A stretch of 64,000 nt of DNA from Arsenophonus sp. aPb (GCF_029873475.1 NZ_CP123499.1:3100001-3164000); one strand, 5' to 3'; positions 17,829 through 26,754 are shown, counted from the first letter of the stretch. Notes: generated by a model from the letters alone, not told the origin. Made by a program: numbers and translations.

Positions 17829-18878
17829 TTAGTTGGCAAATGCGTTTCTTACATTATAAATGACCCTTCTTGCAACCGTTAATGACAATAAATTTTCCTC
17901 TTTGAGAAGATGTCTAGAGTAACTTTTTTGACACCAATCATTGTTAAATATATCAATAGAATTATTATGTTCTAAGCTACTAAAGTAGGCTTGATAACTA
18001 TTAAAATAACTTTCTAGTGTACAATAAATATCTTGCTGCTGGTGGTTGGTTAAAAATTTATTTTCTCTATTTATTACTATATCAATAACATCCTCAATAA
18101 TTTTCTTTTTATTATCCACTTGAAAATAAAATTCAGCTAATGGCTCAATACAATGTTCAATAATGATGTTTTTTTCTTGTCTAATAAAAGAATGAAGCGG
18201 AAAATGAAGCAGAGAATAATAAAAAGAATCTTTTTTTAATTGAATAAAATTATCAGCCGCCTTAGACAAACTATTTGAATATAATATCGATTCGGGTGTG
18301 ACCATATTTGTTAACACCATAACTAATAAATCAGATTGACGTTCGTTAAAATTCATACCTAAAAAAACTTTGTCAGCAATTTCTTTTTGCAAAATAGCTT
18401 GCTTATCTTGGTCTAACTGATGATAAAGATAGGAAAATGTGTGCATTGCTTTAGAAAAATTGATTTCATTATTATTAAGCAACAAGAAACCATTATTTCT
18501 TAACTCAATCAAATAATTAGCCTTACCCTCTATTTCGGAAAGTAAAGTTTCAATCATTCTTGCTGGCGATTCCAAGTTAAAATCTCGCGGTTTATTTAAA
18601 TCAATACTTTTTTCTATTTCAGAAATATTGATAGAAATTTTATTTTCAATATCTAATCTGGCTTTAATAAAATGGCAAAGATTATCAAAATTTTTATTAT
18701 AAATTTCAGAACGTTTCGCTGTTGCAAAAGGGAATAAAAGGGTATTACGAATATCATTCATTTTCTTTATAATATCGTAGCTCTTTCTGACCGCAAATCT
18801 ATCGTTGGCACTCTCTGTTTTTCCTATAAAGACATCACCGCTAATAATCCTCTGATGATAATTTCCAATATTTGGCAT
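17829..18878 (-). CDS. Unrecognised 349-residue protein, intact copy of a tandem paralogue pair
   Basis: I do not recognise the family. The protein is hydrophilic, rich in Lys, Asn, Ile and Glu, predicted mostly helical, without signal peptide or membrane segment. It is clearly paralogous to the broken gene at 19075-20030: shared blocks are DIRNT(L/M) near residue 42, YNKNFDNLCHFIK (about 61), EIEKSIDL, FSKA..YTxSYLY, CIEPLAEFY / CIKPFTEFY, KKKIIEDV and the C-terminal IDIFNNDWCQKSY with a conserved Trp-Cys. Its promoter region carries the same 17-base dyad as its sister. A size of about 320-350 residues, helical and signal-less, would fit a host-directed effector or a toxin-related protein, but that is only a guess. 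It occupies the place of glnA next to typA. Confidence 0.75.
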   Translation of the reverse strand: MPNIGNYHQRIISGDVFIGKTESANDRFAVRKSYDIIKKMNDIRNTLLFPFATAKRSEIYNKNFDNLCHFIKARLDIENKISINISEIEKSIDLNKPRDFNLESPARMIETLLSEIEGKANYLIELRNNGFLLLNNNEINFSKAMHTFSYLYHQLDQDKQAILQKEIADKVFLGMNFNERQSDLLVMVLTNMVTPESILYSNSLSKAADNFIQLKKDSFYYSLLHFPLHSFIRQEKNIIIEHCIEPLAEFYFQVDNKKKIIEDVIDIVINRENKFLTNHQQQDIYCTLESYFNSYQAYFSSLEHNNSIDIFNNDWCQKSYSRHLLKEENLLSLTVARRVIYNVRNAFAN

Positions 18879-18923
18879 GCAAAATCCTTTTACTTGTAAG
18901 TATGCTTGTTTCCATGATCATAA

Positions 18924-18940
18924 TGAGTATTTCATACTCA
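18924..18940. promoter_or_regulatory. Dyad TGAGTATTTCATACTCA upstream of the intact orphan gene
   Basis: Seven-base inverted repeat (TGAGTAT / ATACTCA) around TTC, 46 bases upstream of the start at 18878. The identical 17-base element occurs at 20077-20093 upstream of the paralogue, within a longer repeated block. Its position and symmetry suggest an operator. Confidence 0.55.
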
Positions 18941-18965
18941 ATAAGGTAAGCAAATTCCTCATAGC

Positions 18966-18989
18966 AAAAAATAGCTGCTAACGCAGCTA
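18966..18989 (-). terminator. Terminator of the broken orphan gene
   Basis: TAGCTGC (18972-18978) pairs with GCAGCTA (18983-18989); on the reverse strand it is followed by TTTTTTG. Near-copy of the ppc terminator at 20118-20141. Confidence 0.8.
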
Positions 18990-19074
18990 ATTTGGCTTTT
19001 TTTTGCTAAAGTTGGTTAAGATAAATAAAACCATTAATTAAAAAACTTTCTAAGCTATCAACCCAATCAGATTG

Positions 19075-20030
19075 TTAGCTTGTTAAAATATTTGCTATTT
19101 TCATTTTAGAAAAGCCATCATAATTTTCATGACACCAGGTATTTTTGAAAATATCAATAACGTTACCATTATTCGATTCACATGAATAATTGATGAAATA
19201 ATCTTCTGCTATTTGACTAAACTCTTCATCTTGCTGCAATATTAACTTTTTCACATCAGCAATAATTTTCTTTTTACCATCATCATTAGCTAAAATATAG
19301 AATTCGGTAAATGGTTTAATACAAGTGTTAATATCTTCACTTTGGTCTAGTTTTTCTTTGCGCAAAGTAAAATTTTCAAGGTTTTTTTGTATAAAGATAT
19401 CTTTCAATAAAGGATCAGATTGCGATTGCTGTAACTGATTTAGATATAGTACAAACTTAGGCTCTACTACTTTTTCCATAGCCTCAGTTAATAGATTAAA
19501 ATTTTCATTATTTTGGGAAAAAATACTAGTGACTATTTTTTCTTTTAAAATATTACTATTCTCTGGGCTTAATCGTTGATAAAGATAAGATAATGTATAG
19601 ATCGCTTTGGAAAATTTTTCTCAATATTTTCAGATAATACAAAATCATTATTTTTTAAGTTAATTAATTGGACTGAATTATTTTTTATTTCGGCAAGTAA
19701 AGTATTAAAAAGCACCGCTGTTCTTTCTGACTTTAAATAACTGCTCTTAGTTAAATCAATAGTTTTTTCATGACCACTAAAATTGGTCGCAATTTTACCT
19801 TTAATATCGATATTACTTTTTATAATGTGGCAAAGAGTTGCAAAATTTTTATCATATCTGGCTGATGCTGAAAGCTGTAAATCTGACGGAATCATCGTGT
19901 TACGAATATCTTTAACCACATTAATAACACTACATTTTAGTTGTTTTAATCGACTACCTATATTATCTGTTTTTTTTATAAATGGATTAAGATCATTTAT
20001 CCTCTGATAACTGCTAATATTATTTAGCAT
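19075..20030 (-). pseudogene. Frameshifted paralogue of the 17829-18878 protein
   Basis: Two open stretches, 20030-19569 (153 residues) and 19479-19075 (134 residues), belong to one gene. On the coding strand the first ends ...ENIEKNF and then runs out of frame; adding one T to the four-T run (forward-strand AAAA at 19611-19614) joins it to KAIYTLSYLYQRLSPEN, continuous into the second stretch and co-linear with NFSKAMHTFSYLYHQL of the intact sister. Restored length is about 318 residues versus 349. The Trp-Cys block IDIFKNTWCHENY near the C-terminus is kept. Decay looks recent, since a single base restores it; slippage on the homopolymer or a sequencing error could also explain it. Function unknown. 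Confidence 0.75.
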
Positions 20031-20076
20031 AATGAACTCCTTTCATTATTAAGTATGCTTATTTTCATGAGCATAA

Positions 20077-20093
20077 TGAGTATTTCATACTCA
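20077..20093. promoter_or_regulatory. Dyad TGAGTATTTCATACTCA upstream of the broken orphan gene
   Basis: Identical to the element at 18924-18940 and at a matching distance (46 bases) from the start codon at 20030. Candidate operator shared by the pair. Confidence 0.55.
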
Positions 20094-20117
20094 ATAATGT
20101 AAGCAAACTCACCATTG

Positions 20118-20141
20118 AAAAAATAGCTGCAAAAGCAGCTA
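20118..20141 (-). terminator. Rho-independent terminator of ppc
   Basis: TAGCTGC (20124-20130) and GCAGCTA (20135-20141) around AAAA, followed on the reverse strand by TTTTTTC. It lies 22 bases past the ppc stop. Confidence 0.8.
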
Positions 20142-20162
20142 ATTGGTTATTTTGAACAAAAT

Positions 20163-22799
20163 TTAGCCGGTGTTACGCATACCAGCAGCAATGCCGGCAA
20201 TCGTCACCATTAGCGCTTGTTCAATATAGGGATCCGGTTGTTGCTGTTGTCGAGAACGATGCAATAACTCCGCCTGTAAGACATTTAAAGGATCGGTATA
20301 AACATTTCTTAAGGCAACGGATTCTGCAATCCACGGTAGATCCGCCATTAATGTTTTATCTTTCGAGATAGCAAGTACACTGTTAATATCTTGCGCCAGC
20401 TGTTGACGTAGCTCTTTACCTAATGGCCAAAGCCGTTTTTCAACCAGCCGCTGATCATAATATTCAGCTAACCATAAATCAGCTTTAGCAAAAACCATCT
20501 CTAACATCGCAATGCGAGTCTTAAAGAAAGGCCAGTCATGCCACATATCATCAAGCACTGATTTCATACCACTATCAATCACATGCTGCAATGCTGCCCC
20601 TGCGCCTAACCAAGCAGGTAACATTAAGCGATTTTGCGACCAGGCAAAAATCCAGGGAATCGCCCGCAGTGTCTCTACGCCACCGTCCTGACGACGTTTT
20701 GTCGGCCTAGACCCTAGTGGTAATTTAGCTAATTCAAGCTCTGGTGTAGCAGCGCGAAAATAGGGAACAAAATCCGGTTTTTGGCAGACATAATCGCGAT
20801 ACATATTACATGAGATATCAGATAATATTTCCATAACCGCACGCCATTCGGGTTTTGGTTCTGGTGGTGGCAATAAATTCGCTTCCAGTATTGCGCTAGT
20901 ATAAATAAATAAACTACTCATCGTCACTTGTGGTAAGCCGTACTTGAAGCGGATCATTTCTCCTTGCTCGGTGGCTCTTAATCCGCCTTTTAAACTACCG
21001 GGTGGCTGAGACAGCAATGCTGAATGTGCCGGTGCTCCGCCGCGTCCAACGGTACCCCCACGACCATGGAATAGAGTTAATTTAACTTTTTCTTTGTCAC
21101 AAAGTTTAATCAGCGCTTCTTGAGCGCAATATTGAGCCCACGAAGCCGCCATCACACCGGCATCTTTGGCTGAGTCCGAGTAACCAATCATGACCATTTG
21201 TTTATTATCAATAATCTGACGATACCAGGGAATGGTAAGCAATTTTTGCATTACGCTTTCAGCATTATTTAAATCATCTAGGGTTTCAAATAGTGGCACC
21301 ACTGGCAGTTTTAATGAACATCCGCTTTCTTTGAACAACAATTTTACCGCTAATACATCAGATGGTACTTTTGCCATGGAGATAACATAAGCGGCTATAG
21401 CGTCCGTCGGTGAATCGGCAATCACCTGGCAAGTCGCTAATACTTCTTGTGTTTCTGCACTAGGCTGCCAATTTTTCGGACAAAGTGGCCGTTTAGAACT
21501 GAGTTCAGCCAATAGAAAAGTCTGTTTTTCTTCCTCTGACCAATTTTTATAGTCGCCTAACTCAAGGTAATGGAGCAGTTCTGCTAATGCATCAGTATGG
21601 CGGCTACTTTCCTGCCGGATATCAATCCGTACTAATTGCAAACCAAAACAACGAATGCGGCGTAAGGTATCCAGTAATTGTCCATTGGCGATAATTGGCA
21701 TACCGCAAGCAATCAGGGATTGATAACAAGTGTAAAGTGGTTGCCAAAGTTGTTGATTATCATAAAGATAGTCTTCAGGTGGCAAGACCTTTTCACCTTT
21801 AATACAACTGTCCAGATAATCGAGTGTATTACGTAAACGACTACGTAAACCTTTAGCAATCTGGCGATAAGGCTCATCAATATCATCACCACCGGCTAAT
21901 TGTCGGAGTTCAGGCGTTGCTTCTGACATCGATAATTCAGAGACCAAGATTTGAATGTCAGCTAAAAAAAGTTCAGCTGCTTTCCAGCGACTCAGTAAAA
22001 GGGCTTCTCTAGTGACATCGGCGGTAACAAAGGGATTACCATCACGATCTCCCCCCATCCAGGAAGTGAAGCGGATCAAATTCGTGTCAACAGGCAAATT
22101 AATCGCCAAACTCGTTTCAAGCTGTTCATTAAGTTCACGTAAAAAAGCAGGAACACCTTCCCATAATGAGTTTTCAACAACCGTAAACCCCCATTTAGCC
22201 TCATCAATCGGCGTAGGACGATTTTTACGGATTTCATCAGTATGCCAGCACTGTGCAATTAATTGACGTAAACGTCGCATAATATTATTACGTTCATAAT
22301 CCACTAAATCATCATGATCTAACTGTGCTAGACAGCTATTCACTTCAATCAATTTGTGAATTAAAGTGCGGCGCGCAATTTCTGTTGGATGAGCGGTTAA
22401 TACTAATTCAATCGATAATTCATCGATCGCTTTTGTTATCACCTTATTAGTAAATCGTTTTTCTTTTAAGCGCGCAAAAAGATTGGCTAATACCTCAGGA
22501 TTACTGGATGCTTCACCATGAGGAGAAATGCTGTAGTATTGCTCTGCAACATTGGCTAGATTAAGAAATTGATTAAATGCCCTGGCGACAGGCAACAGTT
22601 CATCATTAGAGAGATTTTGTAATGTTTTCAATAAAGCTTGACGTTGTGCTTTATTTCCTGCCCGAGAAGATTTTGATAATTTACGGATAGATTCTACTTT
22701 ATCTAAGATATCCTCACCTAAAGCATCTTTAATTGTATCTCCTAATAACTTACCTAACATACTCACATTACTGCGCATCGCTGAATATTGTTGATCCAT
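20163..22799 (-). CDS. ppc: Phosphoenolpyruvate carboxylase
   Basis: Makes oxaloacetate from PEP and bicarbonate, refilling the TCA cycle and feeding the aspartate family (see metL). The 878 residues (E. coli 883) contain the catalytic His segment VLTAHPTEIARRT, the MGGDRDGNPFVT motif, the glycine-rich loop FHGRGGTVGRGGAPAH and the C-terminal QNRLMLPAWLG and final RNTG. ATG 22799 gives MDQQYSAMRSNVS. In E. coli argE lies next to ppc; no arg genes are here. Confidence 0.97.
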   Translation of the reverse strand: MDQQYSAMRSNVSMLGKLLGDTIKDALGEDILDKVESIRKLSKSSRAGNKAQRQALLKTLQNLSNDELLPVARAFNQFLNLANVAEQYYSISPHGEASSNPEVLANLFARLKEKRFTNKVITKAIDELSIELVLTAHPTEIARRTLIHKLIEVNSCLAQLDHDDLVDYERNNIMRRLRQLIAQCWHTDEIRKNRPTPIDEAKWGFTVVENSLWEGVPAFLRELNEQLETSLAINLPVDTNLIRFTSWMGGDRDGNPFVTADVTREALLLSRWKAAELFLADIQILVSELSMSEATPELRQLAGGDDIDEPYRQIAKGLRSRLRNTLDYLDSCIKGEKVLPPEDYLYDNQQLWQPLYTCYQSLIACGMPIIANGQLLDTLRRIRCFGLQLVRIDIRQESSRHTDALAELLHYLELGDYKNWSEEEKQTFLLAELSSKRPLCPKNWQPSAETQEVLATCQVIADSPTDAIAAYVISMAKVPSDVLAVKLLFKESGCSLKLPVVPLFETLDDLNNAESVMQKLLTIPWYRQIIDNKQMVMIGYSDSAKDAGVMAASWAQYCAQEALIKLCDKEKVKLTLFHGRGGTVGRGGAPAHSALLSQPPGSLKGGLRATEQGEMIRFKYGLPQVTMSSLFIYTSAILEANLLPPPEPKPEWRAVMEILSDISCNMYRDYVCQKPDFVPYFRAATPELELAKLPLGSRPTKRRQDGGVETLRAIPWIFAWSQNRLMLPAWLGAGAALQHVIDSGMKSVLDDMWHDWPFFKTRIAMLEMVFAKADLWLAEYYDQRLVEKRLWPLGKELRQQLAQDINSVLAISKDKTLMADLPWIAESVALRNVYTDPLNVLQAELLHRSRQQQQPDPYIEQALMVTIAGIAAGMRNTG

Positions 22800-23193
22800 T
22801 AAGACTCCTAACTTTCACTGCCTAAAACTTATTTATGCATTATATAAGTTGAAACAGTTTTATCAGTAGATAATTAGCTTTTTCATGCTAATAACATAAT
22901 CGTAAATAATAACATTCTCTTATGATATAACGGATATTGGCTTTATCATCAAACCTAAACCTATATCAAAAAGTATGGCATCTTTATAAAAGTTTATAAT
23001 TGACTTATTGCCACTATGAAACGTATTTGAGTTCAAGCTAGGGAGTAATTCCAGCAGATTATTAGATTGACGACTAGCTAATATTATTAACTGTCCAGTA
23101 CTACTTACCCAACTAAGCAGAGTAATGACGCCTCTGCTTTTGTTGGCTATCTGTGCATACGAAAGCACTACGGCTATGCCGTTATTATGGCGA
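22800..23193. other. metL/ppc spacer with a weak open frame
   Basis: No established gene is visible in these 394 bases. A reverse-strand frame at 22920-23168 (GTG start, 82 codons; ILASRQSNNLLELLPSL) has no recognisable similarity, no clear ribosome site and is probably chance. There is no trace of metF, which follows metL in E. coli. Confidence 0.45.
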
Positions 23194-25635
23194 TCAAAGC
23201 AATTGTGACAAACGATTCAGATCAGACTGAATTGCGCCCGCCGTCACATCACGTCCAGCACCTGGCCCTCTGATTACTAATGGATTATCACGATACCAAC
23301 GACTTTTAAGGGCAAAAACATTATCACCGGGTAACAAGGCTGCCAAGGGATGATCGGGTAAAATAGCTTCCACACCGACTTTGGCTCGTTTCTTTGTGGC
23401 ATCAAAGCGAGCAACATAACGCAAGACCATGCCCATTTCCTGAGCAGCCTGGAGACGTTGTGCCATTTGTTCATTAATAATCATACTATTTTCAAAAAAT
23501 TCATCCAGATCACCAGTTGCCGCTTCGGCAGGAACTAATGACTCGACCCGTACCTGTTCAGGTTCAATTTCATAGCCAGCTTCTCGTGCCAAAATGATCA
23601 ATTGACGCATTACATCTTGCCCAGAGAGATCAATTCGTGGATCTGGCTCGGTTAAGCCTTGCTGCCAAGCTTGCTCAACCAATTGATTAAACGGTACCGT
23701 GCCATCAAATTGTAAAAATAACCAAGATAAGGTAGCAGAAAAAATACCACTAATAGAAAGGATTTTATCACCACTCTCTTTTAAATCACGGACAGTATAA
23801 TTTATTGGTAATCCCGCCCCAACTGTCGCATTATACAACCAATATCGGCCTGTTTTCGCAAAAGCATCACGGATCTGTCGGTAGTCGTTGCTCGCCAAAG
23901 CACCGGGTATCTTATTGGCACTGATTAGATGAAAACCATAACTAGCAAAATCAAGATAATTTTTTGCTAATAGGTCACTGGCTGTTATATCTAATACAAC
24001 CAGATCATCAAATGGATGATCTCTCATCCAAAGAAAAAGCGCTTCATCTTGATGTATTGTGGCTTCCTGATCAAAAAAAGCTAATACTCTACTTGGATCG
24101 ATGCCCTCATAATTTAACAGGCTACGGCAACTATCAACTACACCGGCGAGAATAAATTCGAAATCACTACGGGCGGAAATTATTTTTTGCTCGCTGGCAA
24201 ACAATTCCAACCAGCGAGAACCAATATTACCTTTACCAAACAGAACTAAGCCAATACGTTTTTCCGCCCGAAATAAGCTCTGGTGTAATCCCTGCACTAA
24301 ATGTGATGTTTGAGTCGCGCGTAAAACAGCTACCAGACTTATTTCTTCTTCAGAGTGCCAAATAAATTCAACCGGTTGATCTTTTAATTGTTGATAGAAA
24401 CGATGACTATGCAGCGGATTTTTACCCACACCGGCCCCGACAAGGGCAACCAAAGAAAATTGATCACGTAACGATAAATCTTCTACTACCGCCATCTCCT
24501 TCAATACTGCCAGAGCACTAGCGGCCACCTCTGAGGTATAACATAACTGGATCAATTTTCGATCTGGATGTAAGCCAGTCGCTAATGGCCGCAATTGTCT
24601 TCGCTTTAGCAATAAATCGATTTCTTTATAGGTTTGACTAAAATTTTGCGGGTTTGCCAGATTTAATTCAACCAGACAAACATCATCATGACTGGTAACA
24701 ATTTTGACGCCCGTTCCTGATGCCAAAACACGCTCTATTTTTGTCGAACCCTGTTCAGGCTGATAACTACATCTAAGTTGTAAATCAATATTAGTGACAG
24801 AAATTGGCTGTAACGTGCGAGTATGAAGTACCGGTGCGGCTAAACGCGCTAATTCGCTGGCTTCATCAAGGCGTAATAATGGCAGCAAACAAGCATCTTT
24901 GACTTTGCGCGGATCAGCACTGTATACACCAGCAACATCACTCCAAATAGTTACTTTATTAACCTCCGCCAACGCCCCTACTTGGGTTGCTGAATAATCA
25001 CTACCATTACGCCCTAATAATACCGTTTTACCTTGTTTACTTTGTGCAATAAAACCAGTCACCACCAACCGTTTATTGGGATATTGTTGCAAAAGCTGTT
25101 GTAATAATGGGCGTGAGAGGGTTTCATCTACCTGGGGTTGAGCAGCAAATTCTGCACGCAAGAAAAGTCGTGCATCTAACCAATGGCTTGGCAAACCAAA
25201 TTCTTCCAATACCGCGGACATCAAACGTGCAGACCAAATTTCTCCATGACCAACAATTTCTGCATAAATATCATCATGAATTGTTTTATCGACAAAGGTG
25301 CTTAAGCGATCAAGATCAGCTAAAAAAGCTAACTTTAATATCTGGCCTTTTTTGCCTGGTAATAGCCCAATGATCAGATCCTGTTGATAACGGCGTATCT
25401 CCTGCCGCACCTGATTGGCTAAAACACGATCAGTTTGACTTAATTTCAGCCAATCAATTAACTGATTGGTTGTTGTTCCTGCCGCAGATACCACCATTAA
25501 ATCGCCTGGCTGGCTATAATTTGCCATGATATTAGCGACTCGCTGATAAGATTTCACATCAGCCAAACTACTACCACCAAATTTATGTAATTGACGATGG
25601 TGATATTTTACTGCTCCTGCTGTCACTGCATTCAT
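23194..25635 (-). CDS. metL: Bifunctional aspartokinase II/homoserine dehydrogenase II
   Basis: First and third steps of the aspartate pathway to methionine. The 813 residues (E. coli 810) start with a short tail then QLHKFGGSSLADV (aspartokinase), and include FLLGRNGSDYSATQ-like ATP motif, SDVAGVYSADPRKV, the interface domains, and a homoserine dehydrogenase half with GKGNIGSRWL (NAD(P) loop), SANKIPGA and GLTEPDPRIDLSGQDVMRQL. Sequence matches MetL rather than ThrA throughout. It is normally the second gene of metBL; here metB is reduced to a 3' relic just upstream, with a GAGG ribosome site inside that relic, so metL is probably driven by the former metB promoter and its met boxes. Confidence 0.97.
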   Translation of the reverse strand: MNAVTAGAVKYHHRQLHKFGGSSLADVKSYQRVANIMANYSQPGDLMVVSAAGTTTNQLIDWLKLSQTDRVLANQVRQEIRRYQQDLIIGLLPGKKGQILKLAFLADLDRLSTFVDKTIHDDIYAEIVGHGEIWSARLMSAVLEEFGLPSHWLDARLFLRAEFAAQPQVDETLSRPLLQQLLQQYPNKRLVVTGFIAQSKQGKTVLLGRNGSDYSATQVGALAEVNKVTIWSDVAGVYSADPRKVKDACLLPLLRLDEASELARLAAPVLHTRTLQPISVTNIDLQLRCSYQPEQGSTKIERVLASGTGVKIVTSHDDVCLVELNLANPQNFSQTYKEIDLLLKRRQLRPLATGLHPDRKLIQLCYTSEVAASALAVLKEMAVVEDLSLRDQFSLVALVGAGVGKNPLHSHRFYQQLKDQPVEFIWHSEEEISLVAVLRATQTSHLVQGLHQSLFRAEKRIGLVLFGKGNIGSRWLELFASEQKIISARSDFEFILAGVVDSCRSLLNYEGIDPSRVLAFFDQEATIHQDEALFLWMRDHPFDDLVVLDITASDLLAKNYLDFASYGFHLISANKIPGALASNDYRQIRDAFAKTGRYWLYNATVGAGLPINYTVRDLKESGDKILSISGIFSATLSWLFLQFDGTVPFNQLVEQAWQQGLTEPDPRIDLSGQDVMRQLIILAREAGYEIEPEQVRVESLVPAEAATGDLDEFFENSMIINEQMAQRLQAAQEMGMVLRYVARFDATKKRAKVGVEAILPDHPLAALLPGDNVFALKSRWYRDNPLVIRGPGAGRDVTAGAIQSDLNRLSQLL

Positions 25636-25644
25636 GATAAAAAG

Positions 25645-25719
25645 TTACCTCTTCGCTACTCGCTGAAACGCGTTACCTAAATCTTCAATAGCTACTGAAA
25701 AACTTAATAAATTTTTATT
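25645..25719 (-). pseudogene. metB: 3' relic of metB (cystathionine gamma-synthase)
   Basis: Just upstream of metL the reverse strand reads NKNLLSFSVAIED then LGNAFQRVAKR and a stop at 25645-25647. This resembles the C-terminus of MetB (TLLRISTGIED, then LENGFRAANKG) with about seven residues lost between IED and L. It sits where the end of metB lies in E. coli. The rest (over 350 codons) is gone. The match is short, so this is a reasoned call, not certain. Confidence 0.6.
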
Positions 25720-26056
25720 GGTAGTTGCTAGCTTACATCAAATAATGCGCTGCTAATATAGCACTTAACCAATGACATATGGTTAACATTGTTGATTTAG
25801 CTAACATAATATCCATTCAATAAAAGAATTGGAAAGCTAATCAAACATAACCAAATGGACATCAAGATGTTAATACATCTGGAAATCCAAAATACTTTAC
25901 GTTTAAATCAAGTAGTGGGATAATTATCAATATTAAAAAATGACAATAAACGATAGAATATTAGAAACTTATTAAACAAATTTTTGCCAACTAAGGCTAT
26001 ATTTATACAGCAACTAAATAAATTCTTCTATTGATTGACTTAACTTAAGGTATCCC
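25720..26056. promoter_or_regulatory. metL/metJ divergent regulatory region
   Basis: The spacer between the metB relic and metJ holds the met-box row at 25857-25888 and, by position, the promoters of metL and metJ. No other gene is visible. Confidence 0.6.
25857..25888. promoter_or_regulatory. Row of four met boxes (MetJ operator)
   Basis: Four contiguous octamers in register, GGACATCA, AGATGTTA, ATACATCT and GGAAATCC, match the met-box consensus AGACGTCT at 5, 5, 6 and 4 of 8 positions. MetJ dimers with S-adenosylmethionine bind cooperatively to two or more adjacent boxes. Located between the divergent metL (via the metB relic) and metJ genes, as in E. coli. Confidence 0.75.
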
Positions 26057-26374
26057 ATGGCTGAGTGGAATGGTGATTATGTTAGCCCTTATGCTGAACA
26101 TGGTAAAAAAAGCGAGCAAGTAAAAAAGATCACAGTATCTATCCCATTAAAAGTACTTAAAATCTTGACAGACGAACGCACTCGTAGACAAATTAATAAT
26201 TTACGCCATGCGACAAATAGTGAATTGCTTTGTGAAGCATTTTTACACGCGTTTACTGGGCAACCGTTACCAAATGACGATGATTTACGCAAAGAGCGTG
26301 ATGATGAAATTCCAGAAGCTGCAAAAGTCGTTATGCGCCAAAGAGGTATTGATCCAGACACATGGGAATATTAA
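26057..26374 (+). CDS. metJ: Methionine repressor MetJ
   Basis: A 105-residue ribbon-helix-helix repressor with S-adenosylmethionine as corepressor, nearly identical to E. coli MetJ (105). The DNA-contacting beta strand is KKITVSIPLK (about 22-32), followed by the helices with RRQINNLRHATNSELLCEAFLHAFTG. Divergent from metL with met boxes between them, so it likely represses metL and itself. It is kept although metB is lost, so other met genes elsewhere in the genome are presumably still under its control. Confidence 0.98.
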   Translation: MAEWNGDYVSPYAEHGKKSEQVKKITVSIPLKVLKILTDERTRRQINNLRHATNSELLCEAFLHAFTGQPLPNDDDLRKERDDEIPEAAKVVMRQRGIDPDTWEY

Positions 26375-26462
26375 TTATTTGCCTTATTTTTAAAGATCAA
26401 ATAATTAAAGCTTTTTGTAAAAACTGTTTTGGTTTAATTGAATAATTTTGGTTTTATATAAC

Positions 26463-26494
26463 AGTAACACTCCGATATTAAGCGAAGTGTTACT
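26463..26494. terminator. Hairpin between convergent metJ and rpmE
   Basis: AGTAACACT (26463-26471) and AGTGTTACT (26486-26494) pair over nine bases around a 14-base loop. No strong U run on either side, so it is a probable but not perfect bidirectional terminator. Confidence 0.5.
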
Positions 26495-26538
26495 CCTATA
26501 TTATCAACATGATTTTGGCTTGTTTCATTGAGCCATTA

Positions 26539-26754
26539 TTATTTTTTCATACCTGGAATATTGAATCGCTGCTTGAAGCGATCAACACGGCCGCCGGCAG
26601 CCACATCACGCTGTTTACCTGTATAGAATGGATGGCATTTACCACAAACATCCAAATTCAGATTATGATTAACAGTTGATTTAATTTTCATTACATTACC
26701 GCAAGAACAAGTCGCAGTAACTTCTTCATATTTAGGATGAATATCTTTTTTCAT
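26539..26754 (-). CDS. rpmE: 50S ribosomal protein L31, zinc-binding form
   Basis: 71 residues beginning MKKDIHPKYEEV, matching E. coli L31 (70). Cysteines 16, 18, 37 and 40 form the zinc site, so this is the C+ type rather than the zinc-free ykgM type. L31 bridges the central protuberance and the 30S head. It is divergent from priA, as in E. coli. Ribosome site GAGG lies just upstream of the ATG. Confidence 0.97.
   Translation of the reverse strand: MKKDIHPKYEEVTATCSCGNVMKIKSTVNHNLNLDVCGKCHPFYTGKQRDVAAGGRVDRFKQRFNIPGMKK

Larger units (their letters stand above)
18898..18990. repeat. Repeat copy A: promoter dyad plus terminator cassette
   Basis: About 93 bases beginning AAGTATGCTT, including the dyad and ending in the TAGCTGC hairpin, repeated with few changes at 20051-20142. 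It marks one edge of a tandem duplication that carried terminator, promoter and gene together. Confidence 0.75.
20051..20142. repeat. Repeat copy B: promoter dyad plus terminator cassette
   Basis: Partner of 18898-18990. It has the same order of AAGTATGCTT, CATGA, TAATGAGTATTTCATACTCAA, GTAAGCAAA and a TAGCTGC/GCAGCTA hairpin. It separates ppc from the broken orphan gene. Confidence 0.75.

Noticed and set aside
19075..19479. Independent 134-codon gene
   Set aside because: Its sequence is the C-terminal half of the frameshifted paralogue and joins the upstream half after a single-base correction.
22920..23168. 82-codon reverse frame between metL and ppc
   Set aside because: GTG start without ribosome site, no recognisable similarity, not a metF remnant; left as spacer.
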